Below are positions 11,348 through 22,057 of a stretch of DNA of 64,000 bases, piece by piece (the first letter of the stretch is position 1; every line of letters starts with the position of its first letter). The translations under genes and the position numbers were made by a program. Below the pieces are notes generated by a model. It saw only the letters and a list, made by a program, of their open reading frames with translations. It ran no database searches and had not been told where the DNA came from. The stretch spans positions 62,001 through 126,000 of the forward strand of contig NBIV01000236.1 of NCBI GenBank assembly GCA_003194525.1, read 5' to 3'. The DNA comes from Gracilariopsis chorda. Its lineage: Eukaryota > Rhodophyta > Florideophyceae > Gracilariales > Gracilariaceae.

Positions 11348-12619
11348 TTATTCCCTTTCATCTTGCGGGACACCATAGAGGAAGGGGCGGCGGAGTTCTT
11401 TTTGGCGAATAATCGATACCAGCTCTTCCCTTTTTCTCGAGACACCTTGGGTCCGGCCATGGTTGTGCTGCAGCACTTGCATGTTGTTGTCCTCTTTACA
11501 ACAAGCATACCAGTCCTGTATTTCAATCTCGCATTGAACCTTTTCTTCCTGCCGTAATCTCGTTACAGTTTGCTCCCCATTTTCTAAACAAAAGTTGTGC
11601 AATTTCATGCACAGGCATATGATCCGTGCGCTGATGTAGACAGAGTACTGGAGCGTGTTCTGTAAGATTCGCCATCTAGCCACAAGCATTCCGAACGCCT
11701 GCTCTACATGAATCCTTAACGATGACAAGTAGAAATTGAATGCATCTTCATATGGACCTACCAGTTGGGAAAGAGGTATCGGGGTGATAAGGCTTTCTGT
11801 ACATACGTATGCCTCATCACCCACGATCCAAAACTCAGAACGTAATCCATGTTTCTCCAAAAACTTACCAAGGCTGGACACTGCATGGGCGAGAGCATCA
11901 TGTGTTGAGCCCACACATCGCGCTGAATAGCTGAGGAAACGGTAAGATCCATCTACCAAAACCTGCACAGGAAGGGCATAAAATCCTTTTCGACAGTAAA
12001 ACGCTGCGGGGTTAAGATATCGTGCGGGCTTTCTAATGCGAACTGAAATTCCGTCCAGTGCTCCAATGCATCCGGAAAAAGGACTTGGTGAAGACCGAGA
12101 GTACTTAAAACTCTGAGAGAGCTTGTGGAGCCCTTGAAATGAGGTTGGTAGTCCTGGTAGCTTCATCACCTTCATAAGCTCCAGACATGTGTCATGAAAT
12201 ATGTCGTACACCGTAGATGCGCCTACTCTGAAGCACATCATTACATCAAGATAACTAGCACCTGCTAGCATCCGTAAGGTAATTCCAAGCCGAATATCGG
12301 CCGGAACTGTAGTTCTAACAGAACGTGTCCCCATGCTAGTGTCCTTAGATATTGATGGTTTGACATAATCCAGAAGACGATAAAAAGAACCTCTACTTAC
12401 CCGGAATGCGCATTTGAAGCATTGCTCGTTCAGTATTGCAGTAATACCATCGAAGGTTATGTCCTTCCGTAGGGAAAACGGCATATGCATGACGTTAGCT
12501 TTCCTTTTCTGCTTATTGTGGGTAGCAATATGTCCTACTACGACCGCACAAGAAGCAGCAGCAAACTCTTCGATCATCGACTGCGAGTTTTGCAACTCAA
12601 AGAGAGGTTGCAACTCCAT
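11348..12619 (-). CDS. PIF/Harbinger DDE transposase (HARBI1-like)
   Basis: An intact frame of about 423 residues from the ATG at 12619; the frame stays open upstream to 12655 but without ATG. The first third is a helical region with a helix-turn-helix-like part (LRMLAGASYLDVMMCFRVGA, then STVYDIFHD). The DDE_4 nuclease core follows with all three acidic residues: GALDGISVRI (first D), GDEAYVCTESLITPI (second D) and RIHVEQAFGMLVARW (E). The C-terminus is basic. Length and motif spacing fit PIF/Harbinger transposases, which cut at the terminal repeats and give 3-base target duplications. It converges on the Myb-like gene of the same element. The upstream region is cut 147 bases beyond the ATG by the family A retrotransposon, so its promoter is probably lost. 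Confidence 0.9.
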   Translation of the reverse strand: MELQPLFELQNSQSMIEEFAAASCAVVVGHIATHNKQKRKANVMHMPFSLRKDITFDGITAILNEQCFKCAFRVSRGSFYRLLDYVKPSISKDTSMGTRSVRTTVPADIRLGITLRMLAGASYLDVMMCFRVGASTVYDIFHDTCLELMKVMKLPGLPTSFQGLHKLSQSFKYSRSSPSPFSGCIGALDGISVRIRKPARYLNPAAFYCRKGFYALPVQVLVDGSYRFLSYSARCVGSTHDALAHAVSSLGKFLEKHGLRSEFWIVGDEAYVCTESLITPIPLSQLVGPYEDAFNFYLSSLRIHVEQAFGMLVARWRILQNTLQYSVYISARIICLCMKLHNFCLENGEQTVTRLRQEEKVQCEIEIQDWYACCKEDNNMQVLQHNHGRTQGVSRKREELVSIIRQKELRRPFLYGVPQDERE

Positions 12620-12766
12620 CGTGTAAACGATAAAAAAGAAGGATAAGGGTTGCACCTATAGTGATGGATTCAATGCACGGAGAGAAAAGTTCGATATGCA
12701 AGAGCATCTGTTGACTGCAATCTGGTTTGTTGGCTCCAGTCTTCTTATGAGGTGGTTCGTGGATAT

Positions 12767-13829
12767 TTTGGGCGCCATCACGAGACGGTGACGCAGGGTG
12801 CCAAAAAGTTGTAATAATAAAAGCCAAAAGGGTGCTCTTCGTAGCTAAAAGCCCCAAAAAAAGTTGAAAACAGTGGGATCAAAAGAACTAAACCCACTCG
12901 ATGAAATAAAACAATACTAGGGAGTGCAAGAGGCTCAATCCCCAAATAAAACTTCTTAACTTCTTTGTTGAAACGGCGCGCAACCCAAGAATTATGTCAA
13001 GGATCACTAAGGGTCAGACCCTCGGCTTCCGGTCAGACACTCCGGATGTGAAGTGGATTCTGCAGCCTACCTACCTCTGCACTAACCAGAAGCAGGCGCA
13101 TACAATCCTTACAGGGCTTTCCGAGGAGAGCTACTAACAGCGGGATATGCTTTCACTCTATACCCAAGCTGGCCTTTTGCAGGAAAGGTTGCACGGCACG
13201 TCGCCTGCGGATAGCTTCCCGTCAAGTACTTCCATCCGGAAATCACCAGGTCTTTCGACCGACACCGTTACCCGAGCAAAGCTCCGGTGGGGCTCACAGA
13301 CGACAGAAACACCTTTGGTACACACTACCCGTCTCCCGTCCACGCCTAAGGCGCTTCAACCGGTCTTAGCGACGGTACTTCCCCACCCTATTGGACAACT
13401 AGCGGCACACGCCTCACTAGAAGCCCTTTATCTAGTGGCAAACGCCTCACTGGTTGTTGATGATAGTTGAAGTGGCTGAAGGTTGATAGGGGGTGGGGCT
13501 TAGATGTTGGTCGATTGTTGAGGTGAGTTCAGACCGAAGTCCGAAGCTCAGAACCTCTTTTTATAGTGTTTAGAGGCACTACGAACGAGCCAAATACGCA
13601 TTTCTACTTGCTAGTTACTCATGTGTGCGTCTAGGTTACTCCATTGGCTTCTAGAGACCTCTGGAGCTGCACACTAACCAATAATAAAGCGACAATTTGC
13701 GCCAGCATCACTAAAATACTGTAGTCTTTGCTGGGCCAACAAAGCGTGCAATGTGCTAGACAATACTGGAACATTCTACACGTGTGTTCCAGCAATGTCT
13801 GGCACATTCCGCAACATTAGCGACCGACA
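12767..13829 (-). repeat. 3' LTR of family A copy 1
   Basis: Near-identical to 18446-19509, 29963-31026 and 45883-46945. The inner end is GTCGGTCGC; the outer end carries one change (TTTGGGCGCC on the plus strand). An open frame of 107 codons antisense to gag-pol (13147-13470) is shared by three of the four LTRs and in the fourth has lost only its ATG. Confidence 0.95.
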
Positions 13830-13873
13830 CAACCCCAACCTCAAGGGTTGCCACGCCGCGGCAACCTGAAAAC

Positions 13874-16800
13874 CTAACCTTCCATCGGGCGCGCAATATA
13901 CTTCTTCAAACGACGGGCGTGTATTCCATGGCGAGTGTACCGGTTGTGTGGAGAAACCAACGTGTACCTTGGATGGTGAGCCCTCACCACACGACATGGG
14001 CCAAAGTACTTAGAGGAAAAAGCAGGCCATTTCACGGTATTGTTCAGGGCCTTTCCACGAGCCACAAGGACCAGATCACCGACTTCAAACTTCGTAATGG
14101 AGACTGCATCGACTTCCTTCAAAGGCCTCTGAGCAGAACGTTTAGCTCTATGATTCCTTGATGCGAGCAGCTCCATTGAGCGGAACCGGTCGGAGGAGTC
14201 CCCAACTCGTGCCACGAAACCACCTTCATCGGAGGTCATACGTGGTTTCACGCCGTAAAGCAACTCGAACGGAGAGATCCCACTGGCAAGATGTCTGCGC
14301 CGGTATCCGTACAGAACCGAAGGCAGGTGTTCGTCCCAACTTGAACGATTATCCAGAGCTTTCTTTCCTATTGCTCTTTTCAGAGTACCAACCATCCTTT
14401 CAGCTCGGCCGTTGGACATGGGGGCGTACGTCAAGACCGTTTTCCATTTGATACCATGGTCCTCCATGAATGAGACGAGGTACTTAGAAGTGAAGCATGT
14501 AGCATTGTCCTACACCACGATACGAGGGAAACCAAACATGGCAATGATCTCTTTTCTCACGAAGTCTATGACCTCCTGTGATGTAGACCATTTTGTCGCT
14601 ACGGCAAGTGGCCAACCAGTCAAATGCTCAACACAAACCAGAATGAAACGGTTTCCGGATTCGGTAGTCGGAAGAGGACCTGCAAAATCAATCGACAAGA
14701 CGTCAAAGAGAGAGGAAATGGGAGTCCGAAGGTTGCTGTAATACCTTGGTAGTGGTGCGAGTCTCTGGCATTCGTCACAACTCTTGACGTAGTTGCCGAT
14801 ATCTTCATGCATAGTGGGCCACCAGTATCTCTCAGTGATGAACTTCCTTGTAGTCTTCAAATCCCAGTGTCCAATCTCATCATGAAATGACTTGATAATG
14901 ATCTGTCGCCAACCAATAACAGGAACAACTCGCAGTGCGTTTGGCATCCTTCTGAACAATTTTCCTTCCCAGACCAGGAATTTCTTCGCATTTCGTCGGA
15001 TTGCTTGGCGGAGACGTGCATTAGTCTCATCTGTAGGCAGACCACACAAGAAGCGCGCAATGTTTGCGTAGTATGGTTCAAGACCGGAGAAGTCGTCAGG
15101 CTCAACAGCCATACAAGCAAGGTCGCCTTCATCTTCTAACGGCTCGACCTCGTCTCCGTGAACTATCCTTGACAGATAATCTGCTGCGCCATTCTCCTTG
15201 CCTGCGCGATACACTATTTCAAAGTCATACTCGGCCAGAAAGTCTAGCCAGCGAGCTAAGCGTCCATGTATATCGCGCTTCTGAAATGCATATCGTAAAG
15301 CCATATGGTCCGTGATTACCTTGAATGGAACAGACGAGAGTAGATACAATCTGAACTTCTTGAGAGCAAAGATAACTGCCAATGCTTCTCTTTCACATGC
15401 CGAGTAGTTCTTTTCCGCAGCGGTCATAGTACGACTGGCAAACTGCAGAGGATGTATCTTCCCATCTTCCTTTTTCTGAGAGAGAACTGCGCCGAGTGAA
15501 ACACTAGAGGCGTCCGTTTCCACAATGAAAGGCTGCTCGAAGTTTGGAAATGAAAGTACCGGAGGCTCAGTCATCTTTTTCTTCAGACCGTGGAAAGCTT
15601 CTAGCATCTCTCCGGTCCAACTCAGCTTCTTATTCCCCGAGGTAGCACTGTGAAGCACGGCGGAGGTCTCAGCAAAGTTTCTGATGAACCTTCGATAGTA
15701 TCCGGCTAGTCCCAGAAAAGATCGTAGTTCCGTAGTGGTGGCAGGAATTGGGGCATCCTGGATCTTAGCAATCTTCTCCTGGTCCACGTGCACTCCATCT
15801 CCGTTGATGAAATGGCCTAGAAGAGACACCTCCGATAGTGCAAAGAAACATTTGGACAGTTTGAGCTTCAATCCATGCTTCGCAATCCGACCAATCACAG
15901 CCTTCAAGTGAATCACGTGCTCTCTGAGGCTTCTTGAGAATATGACAACGTCATCAATGTAAACCCGAACGAATGGAAGTCCTCTTAGCACATGATCCAT
16001 CATCCGTTGAAAGGTGGAAGGGGCATTCATGAGACCAAATGGCATGACTTCGAACATGAAAGTTCCGTATCTGCACACAAAGGTCGTCATCTCTTTGCAA
16101 TCCTCAGACATCTTGACTTGCCAGTATCCAGAGAACAGGTCGAGCGTAGTGAAGACACAGCAACCTCCAAGTTCGTCAAAGATCTCTTCCATGCGTGGCA
16201 AAGGCCAGCAGTCAGCTTTCATGACTCTGTTCAGCTCTCTGTAATCGACACAAAACCTTGCGCTTCCATCTTTCTTCGAGGCAATGACAATTGGAAACGA
16301 CCAAGCAGAGGCTGAAGGGGTAATGATACCAGCTTCGAGAAGAAGATCAATCTCCTTGCGTACGAACTCGTTGTGCTTCGGCGACATCCTCCTGGCTCTG
16401 AAGTAGATTGGTTTGTCAACTGTCAACTCGAAAGAGTGAGAAACAGGCACATCGGCTGGGCGTAAGTCTTTCAATGACCAAGCGATTACATTCGAGTCCT
16501 TCAGACAAGAAACCAAGTCGTCTCTTTCATCCTCTGAAATGTGCGAGAGTTTTGAAAAGAGTAACTTCTCGTGCTGCTCATCGGTAGTGATGTCCAATTG
16601 CGGGATCATTTCGGGAGTCTCGCCATGGTTCTTTTCTGTTAGAGCAACCACGAGTTGTTCGTCATTTTCAGAAGCAGTATCAGAGTCAATAGCGGCGTCA
16701 GAATCTGAAGTGAAGTCGTCGCTATCCGTCTGGAAACCCTCTTCGTCTGAAATCTCGACGCGAGCATAGTCAAAGCCAAGTGTTACTCTTTTTCCATCAA

Positions 16801-18457
16801 TATTCATCTTCACGTGCTGATTTCCGAGGTCAAGGCAGGCTTGTAACGATTCAAGTGTTGGACAACCCACAATGATGTCGAATGGCGGACCATCAATAAA
16901 AAGAAAGTCTAATGGAACGGAGACGCCCCTGAAGGATATAGGGATATCGTATAGTATTCCTCTGCACACGGCGATCTGTCCATTGGCAACAGTTATCTTC
17001 TTCGTCGTATGCTTGGGTTCCAGTGCTAGCCTGTCACACAGCTTGGTTGACATAAGGTTTGGAACAGCTCCAGAGTCGAGCAAAGCTTCAGTCTCAGTCC
17101 CATATATCATAACGGGGACCGCCTTAAGACGTCTAGGCTGCTTACCGACTGGCCCAACAAAAGGGCGTCGAACATTGCTTTTGCGACCGATGAGCTTACG
17201 AATCTCTTTCTTCGCATCATCTGCGTCTCCTCTGATAAGTTGTCCAAATGTTAGTCCGCAAGAGGCATTCACGAGCTCAGTGAGAACGTTATATTTGCTT
17301 GCATGGTCTTGAAGACTCTGCTTCTTCGACTTCCTCTGTTTCGGCTTCTTGACTTTCTGTTCATGAACCTTAGGTCTCCGAACTCTCTCTTCGTATCTTG
17401 TTGGATTGAGCAAAAGAGAGATGGGTGCACCACCGTCTGAACGGCGCTGTTTGGGCAACGCTTCACCGTCAGCACTTCTCTTGGTTGTGGCGACTACATC
17501 AGCATTCCCGGCGTTTTCGGTGACAATTGATACGGGGTCGGATCCTTTCTGAAGATTAGATGCTGACTCTTTAGATTCCTCATTGGCATCCCATACTTTG
17601 CGGGTCTCTTCGGGTCGGATTCTTCGCCAACAAGTGATCTCTGAGTGTCCAATTTTCCCACAACGCGGGCATCGCGTATCTCGGTGCGGATTAGAGTCAC
17701 ATTGTGAGGCATAATGTCCGGGCTTCTTGCAATATGAACAAACCTTTTCGTAGTCTCGACGCTCCGTCTGTGTCTTCTTAACCATTAATGACAGCTGAGC
17801 AAACTGCTCAGAGAGTTTGTCGACCTTAGACTCCAAACCATGAGAGATAGTTTCTTCAGAAGACCTGTGGTTTTGGACAATACGCTTAGGTGGGGTATTT
17901 AATGAAACGTAGTTCCCCATTGCTTTCCGGGCAGCATCGAAGGCTTTCACTTGAACCTTCAACTCATCATAATCATCAGCGCCACGGAAAACAACGAACT
18001 GGGCTAGATCAGCGTATTCCATTACAGCTTTCTTCAAAAGACCAAACTTAGCCTTAGCGTTGAATCCTGCCTTTAAGAAGAGGTTGTCCATATAGGTCAA
18101 GGAACCAACCAAGTCTGCATAATCCAATTTAGCAGAAATTGCAAGGCGTATATCTTCCTCAGGCTCCTCGGCTTTTCCAAAACGATCGATGAAAGCTTGC
18201 TTAACGGAGCGGTAGTCCTTTGCTTCTTCCGAAAGTGAACCATTAACAGCATAAGAATCATAGTAGAACTCAAAGGCTTTGTTCTCAAGGAAACCAAGCA
18301 ACTCAAGTGCCATGTCCTCGTCAGTCTTTCCTCTCATTGCAACATTCTCAAAGTAAAAGAAGAACTTTACGACGTCAATAGAAGAACCGTCATAAGAAGT
18401 AAAGGCAGCGTTAGAGTCAGAAGAGCTCTCTCCTCGAGAGTACCATGGGGGCGCCAT
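13874..18457 (-). pseudogene. gag-pol polyprotein of family A copy 1, one nonsense codon
   Basis: One continuous frame of about 1527 codons from the ATG at 18457, broken only by TAG at 14510-14512. Copy 2 has TCG (Ser) there, inside the integrase motif VSDNATCF. Order: gag helical core; two CCHC zinc knuckles (CSYCKKPGHYASQC, CPRCGKIGHSEITC); a basic linker; protease with LLDSGA; reverse transcriptase with FCVDYRELN and YIDDVVIFS; RNase H; integrase with an HHCC zinc domain (FHDEIGHWDL, then CDECQRLAP) and the D,D,E core (LSIDFAGP, SDNA, GRAERMVGTLKR). No chromodomain is seen. The start codon lies 12 bases inside the 5' LTR, so the last LTR codons and the primer-binding site are translated. 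Fused gag-pol without a frameshift is known in several Ty3/gypsy lineages. Confidence 0.95.
18427..18445 (-). promoter_or_regulatory. primer-binding site, family A copy 1
   Basis: On the minus strand TGGTACTCTCGAGG follows the LTR end with no spacer and starts with TGG, the complement of tRNA CCA. The same site in copy 2 is at 31027-31045. It lies inside the gag reading frame. Confidence 0.6.
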
Positions 18458-19509
18458 CACGGGACGGTGACGCAGGGGGCCAAAAAGTTGTAATAATAAA
18501 AGCCAAAAGGGTGCTCTTCGTAGCTCAAAGCCCCCAAAACAAGTTGAAAACAGTGGGATCAAAAGAACTAAACCCACTTGATGAAATAAAACAACACTAG
18601 GGAGAGCAAGAGGCTCAATCCCCAAATAAAACTTCTTAACTTCTTTGTTGAAACGGCGCGCAACCCAAGAATTATGTCAAGGATCACTAAGGGTCAGACC
18701 CTCGGCTTCCGGTCAGACACTCCGGATTTGAAGTGGATTCTGCAGCCTACCTACCTCTACACTAACCAGAAGCAGGCGCATACAATCCTCACAGGGCTTC
18801 CCAAGGAGAGCTACTAACAGCGGGATATGCTTTCACTCTATACCCAAGCTGGCCTTTTGCAGGAAAGGTTGCACGGCACGTCGCCTGCGGATAGCTTCCC
18901 GTCAAGTACTTCCGTCCGGAAATCACCAGGTCTTTCGACCGACACCGTTATCCGAGCAAAGCTCCGGTGGGGCTCAAAGACGACAGGAACACCTTTGGTA
19001 CACACTACCCGTCTCCCGTCCACGCCTAAGGCGCTTCAACCGGTCTTAGCGACGGTACTTCCCCAACCTATTGGACAACTAGCGGCACACGCCTCACTAG
19101 AAGCCCTTTATCTAGTGGCGAACGCCTCACTGGTTGTTGATGATAGTTGAAGTGGCTGAAGGTTGATAGGGGGTGGGGCTTAGATATTGTTCGATTGTTG
19201 AGGTGAGTTCAGACCGAAGTCCGAAGCTCAGAACCTCTTTTTATAGTGTTTAGAGGCACTACAAACGAGCTAAATACGCATTTCTACTTGCTAGTTACTC
19301 ATGTGTGCGTCTAGGTTACTCCATTGGCTTCTAGAGACCTCTGGAGCTGCACACTAACCAATAATAAAGTGACAATTTGCGCCAGCATCACTAAAATACT
19401 GTAGTCTTTGCTGGGCCAACAAAGCGTGCAATGTGCTAGACACTACTGGAACATTCTACACGTGTGTTCCAGCAATGTCTGGCACATTCCGCAACCTTAG
19501 CGACCGACA
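18446..19509 (-). repeat. 5' LTR of family A copy 1
   Basis: 1064 bases, pairs with 12767-13829. It carries the gag start codon 12 bases before its 3' end and the same antisense 107-codon frame (18827-19150). Confidence 0.95.
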
Positions 19510-19514
19510 GACCA

Positions 19515-19551
19515 GATGGATTTTTGTCCATGTCCATATGTAGAAAGGGCC
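19515..19551. mobile_element. one end of a Tourist-like MITE (other part at 46946-47122)
   Basis: Positions 19525-19551 (TGTCCATGTCC...AAAGGGCC) repeat exactly at 47096-47122. The next three bases are TTA here and TAA there. After undoing the inversion they form inverted ends of a 214-base element with TAA duplications, typical of PIF/Harbinger MITEs. Family A copy 2 had inserted into it. Confidence 0.75.
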
Positions 19552-19554
19552 TTA

Positions 19555-20012
19555 TGTAGCCCAGTCGTTTCACAGTCACCGCCCCCCACCCATCCATCCC
19601 CCTCCCCCTCCCCCGTTACCGTACTGTAATGCGCGAGCTGACAGTAGCTCCCTCTGCGCGAAGCGGCGCTTTTCCGGCAGCTTCTCTGTGCTGTATATGT
19701 GCGCTGTCATAGCTGATAGGGGGTCACTGCCATGGTTCACACCTGGTTATCACATTGTCGAAGGCGTCTCCGTGCGCTTTGCCCCCACAATCGACTCTCC
19801 TCACGCCGCGATTAGTGCTTGTAATTGCACTTAAGTTAACAAGCTTGTCAACTTACCGCCGCTGTCTACTCCGTGCTGAGCCGTGGTGCGGCGCCGTCCC
19901 CGCCGGAAAACCCTTTCCAACCGCATCATAAACGCGATCAACATCGCTCACCAACGGTACGTGTACAACGGTACCCTTGTACACACCGCCAGCACCACGG
20001 CACGCACCGAGA
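19555..20012 (+). promoter_or_regulatory. putative promoter and 5' leader of the bZIP gene
   Basis: About 460 bases between the MITE end and the first ATG. There are C-rich runs near 19582-19616. No TATA box or operator can be pointed to. Confidence 0.25.
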
Positions 20013-21134
20013 ATGAATCTTCGAATTATGCTTCTGCCTCACAGCCTTAGATCTGCTTCATCGCCAAACAAGCCCCACCCTCCCCCCCCTCCCCCTCCCC
20101 CTCCCCCGCCTAGACATTCATTCATGAACTCCTCGTTCAATCCCTCCGAACCTTTGGACACTGCAGTCGCAGCATCCGCCAACCCAACTGCTGCCCATCA
20201 TCCCGAACCGTCCGACCAGCCGCATGCGCAACCGCCCGCGTCGGCGCCCCTTGACCATACTACACTCGCTGCCGTCCACTCCATCGACAAGTTGCACCAA
20301 GACGTTGTCGTCACCGAAGTGGATGTCGAACTCGCCAATTCAACCACCAACTCCTCGCCAAAGCGTCCGCGTTCGGCTGAAGCCCCGCCGCCCATCGTCA
20401 TTCCCTCCATTTCCGACGTCGTCGGAACATCTGCCATCGGCAATGGCGTCGACCTCATCGAGTCCGACGCGAATGACCTTTCAAACCATGTGCACATGTC
20501 CATAGTTGCCCCCCCCGCAACCGATAGCACGCACCCTCAGGGTGAGCCACACTCTCGCCCACCAAACTCCGCTGCCGCCCTTCCCGTCAGCGCAGACAAT
20601 CCCCCGCCCATCCACCTCGATTCCGCAGTCCACGCCGCCGCAGTCCACGCCGTAGCTCTCACTGTAGACCCAGCCACCGACCATCAACAAGCCGCCCTTT
20701 CAGACTTGATGCCTGCCGCTACCACCGCGCAAGCCATTGTTAACACATCTGACTTGAACGCCCAGCAACAACAGCCACAAGCGAAGAGGAGACGAAAAAC
20801 GTACCATACAGAAGAAGAACGGAGACAAGCTAGAATCCTGAAAAATAGAAGAACCGCCGAAGAGAGTAGGCAAAGAAGGTTGAAGCGCATGAAAGAGCTC
20901 GAGGAAATCGCTGCCAAGGCCGCAGCAAGAGAACGAGAACTGCTTGATCAAATCCGACAAGGCAAAGAGCAGTTGCAAGAAGCCGCCAAGATCGAGACTT
21001 CTCTGCGCACTATTCTTCACGAGAAAGAAGAAGAACTCGCTCACAAGGATTCCGAACTCGCGCAAAAGGAAGCAGAACTCGTTCAGCGAGACGATGAGGT
21101 CCAGCGTCTCCATGATAAGCTGGCAATGAAATGA
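20013..21134 (+). CDS. bZIP transcription factor
   Basis: 373 residues from the ATG at 20013; an in-frame ATG at 20124 is an alternative start. The first 255 residues are low complexity: a run of 11 prolines, then Ala/Pro/Ser/His-rich sequence, likely a disordered activation region. The basic region at about 258-290 reads ARILKNRRTAEESRQRRLKR, with the bZIP signature N-R-R-x-A-x-x-S-R and a basic cluster (KRRRK) before it that could be a nuclear signal. A long Glu/Lys/Leu heptad coiled coil runs to the end. The asparagine-arginine spacing fits HAC1/ATF6/HY5-type factors, but I cannot assign a subgroup. Single exon. The target genes are unknown. It lies at one edge of the inverted block. Confidence 0.85.
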   Translation: MNLRIMLLPHSLRSASSPNKPHPPPPPPPPPPPRHSFMNSSFNPSEPLDTAVAASANPTAAHHPEPSDQPHAQPPASAPLDHTTLAAVHSIDKLHQDVVVTEVDVELANSTTNSSPKRPRSAEAPPPIVIPSISDVVGTSAIGNGVDLIESDANDLSNHVHMSIVAPPATDSTHPQGEPHSRPPNSAAALPVSADNPPPIHLDSAVHAAAVHAVALTVDPATDHQQAALSDLMPAATTAQAIVNTSDLNAQQQQPQAKRRRKTYHTEEERRQARILKNRRTAEESRQRRLKRMKELEEIAAKAAARERELLDQIRQGKEQLQEAAKIETSLRTILHEKEEELAHKDSELAQKEAELVQRDDEVQRLHDKLAMK

Positions 21135-22057
21135 CCTCTTCGCAAAGTAAAGATATATATATATATATAAATGTAAATATGTATACCTCTTTTTGTGCAG
21201 TGTACAGAGCACAAAGATCAAAATCCCAACTCCAACCGTTGCTGCATCGCTCACTTAAGGCGCTCAGCATATTCGTATGACTGGAGCTGTACGCGGTTCA
21301 GTAGGTAATGCCATGCACGCTCGCTTGATCCGTATACGAGAGCAGCCCTTAAGGCTATGGGATCTAGATGTAGAGCTTAACGCCCCGTGCGCGCTTGGGT
21401 AACATAGCTGCCGCCACTACGACATCAGTGAACGAGATCTGCAGCATTCGCTGCAAACAAAAACTTCGAAATATTCATGCTCACTACGAGACTAACCCTT
21501 CGAAACTCCCTGCTTTAGGTAAAGCTTTGCCCGAACACCGTAACACGCGTGCTTGCACCACATATCAATGCATTCCGTCAAAGTTGACAGTGCGCATTGA
21601 GCATCATCGTCACGCCCAGAGAGCGGAAATTCTCATTCACTGATACAGGTCATGAGAACTCACTTCGTATTCCTGAAGCGCTCTACCATACAAAGACTTG
21701 TGCAGAGCAACCTTGATGCTCGCGTTTTATTCTCATGAGCTTCTAACAAGTACGAACCAACAAGGCGAGAGAAACTTGAAAAAGTGCGATGTAGCGCGAA
21801 AGAGAGGAATCGCCAATGGTTCATGATTTCAGCGCAACACACAGCAAAAGACTTTCAGTACTTGTTTCCAGATGAAGCAAATGAAGAGCTATATTTGTTG
21901 AGTACGATATCCTCTCGTGCTGATCCCAGTTCAAATGCCGTAAAGGCGTTCAAAGATATGCGGTATGGTCAAGATGCACAAAGCTTCCACAGGTGGATCA
22001 AGTTGACCTATTACAAATCTAATGTTCCACCTGAAGGATATGCCGGTCACTGCTAAG
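21135..22057. other. intergenic; AT microsatellite and one weak open frame
   Basis: An AT dinucleotide run is at 21152-21169, just after the bZIP stop. A plus-strand open frame of 90 codons (21784-22056) has protein-like composition but no family I recognise; it ends two bases before the stop of the next gene on the other strand. Confidence 0.35.

Larger units (their letters stand above)
4638..12766. mobile_element. PIF/Harbinger-type DNA transposon, left 8.1 kb (right end displaced to 29609-29957)
   Basis: The left terminal inverted repeat starts at 4641 (GGGCCGTTCTAAACAAGC...) after a TCA duplication at 4638-4640. The matching inverted end is not at the right of this block. It lies at 29609-29957, beyond the family A insertion, because the intervening block is inverted. 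Rejoined, the element is about 8475 bases, flanked by TCA on both sides. It has the usual two-gene Harbinger layout, convergent here: a Myb/SANT-like gene 320 bases inside the left end and a DDE transposase about 500 bases inside the right end. A MOT1/BTAF1 pseudogene lies between them. Both transposon genes are open and motif-complete, so the element may have been autonomous until the retrotransposon inserted at 12762-12766. Confidence 0.8.
12767..19509 (-). mobile_element. Ty3/gypsy LTR retrotransposon, family A copy 1
   Basis: Two LTRs of 1063 and 1064 bases enclose a single gag-pol frame on the minus strand. The LTR begins TGTCGGTCGC and ends GGCGCCCACA in element orientation. The primer-binding site follows the 5' LTR directly and a purine-rich tract (GAGGTTGGGGTTG) precedes the 3' LTR. 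The immediate flanks, GATAT (12762-12766) and GACCA (19510-19514), do not match each other. They match, in reverse complement, the flanks of copy 2, which shows that an inversion joined the two copies. The LTRs differ by scattered substitutions, so insertion is not very recent. One nonsense codon interrupts integrase. Confidence 0.95.

Noticed and set aside
12767..19509. Family A copies lacking target duplications because of terminal deletion
   Set aside because: All four LTR ends are present and the flanks match between copies in reverse complement, so inversion explains the mismatch without deletions.
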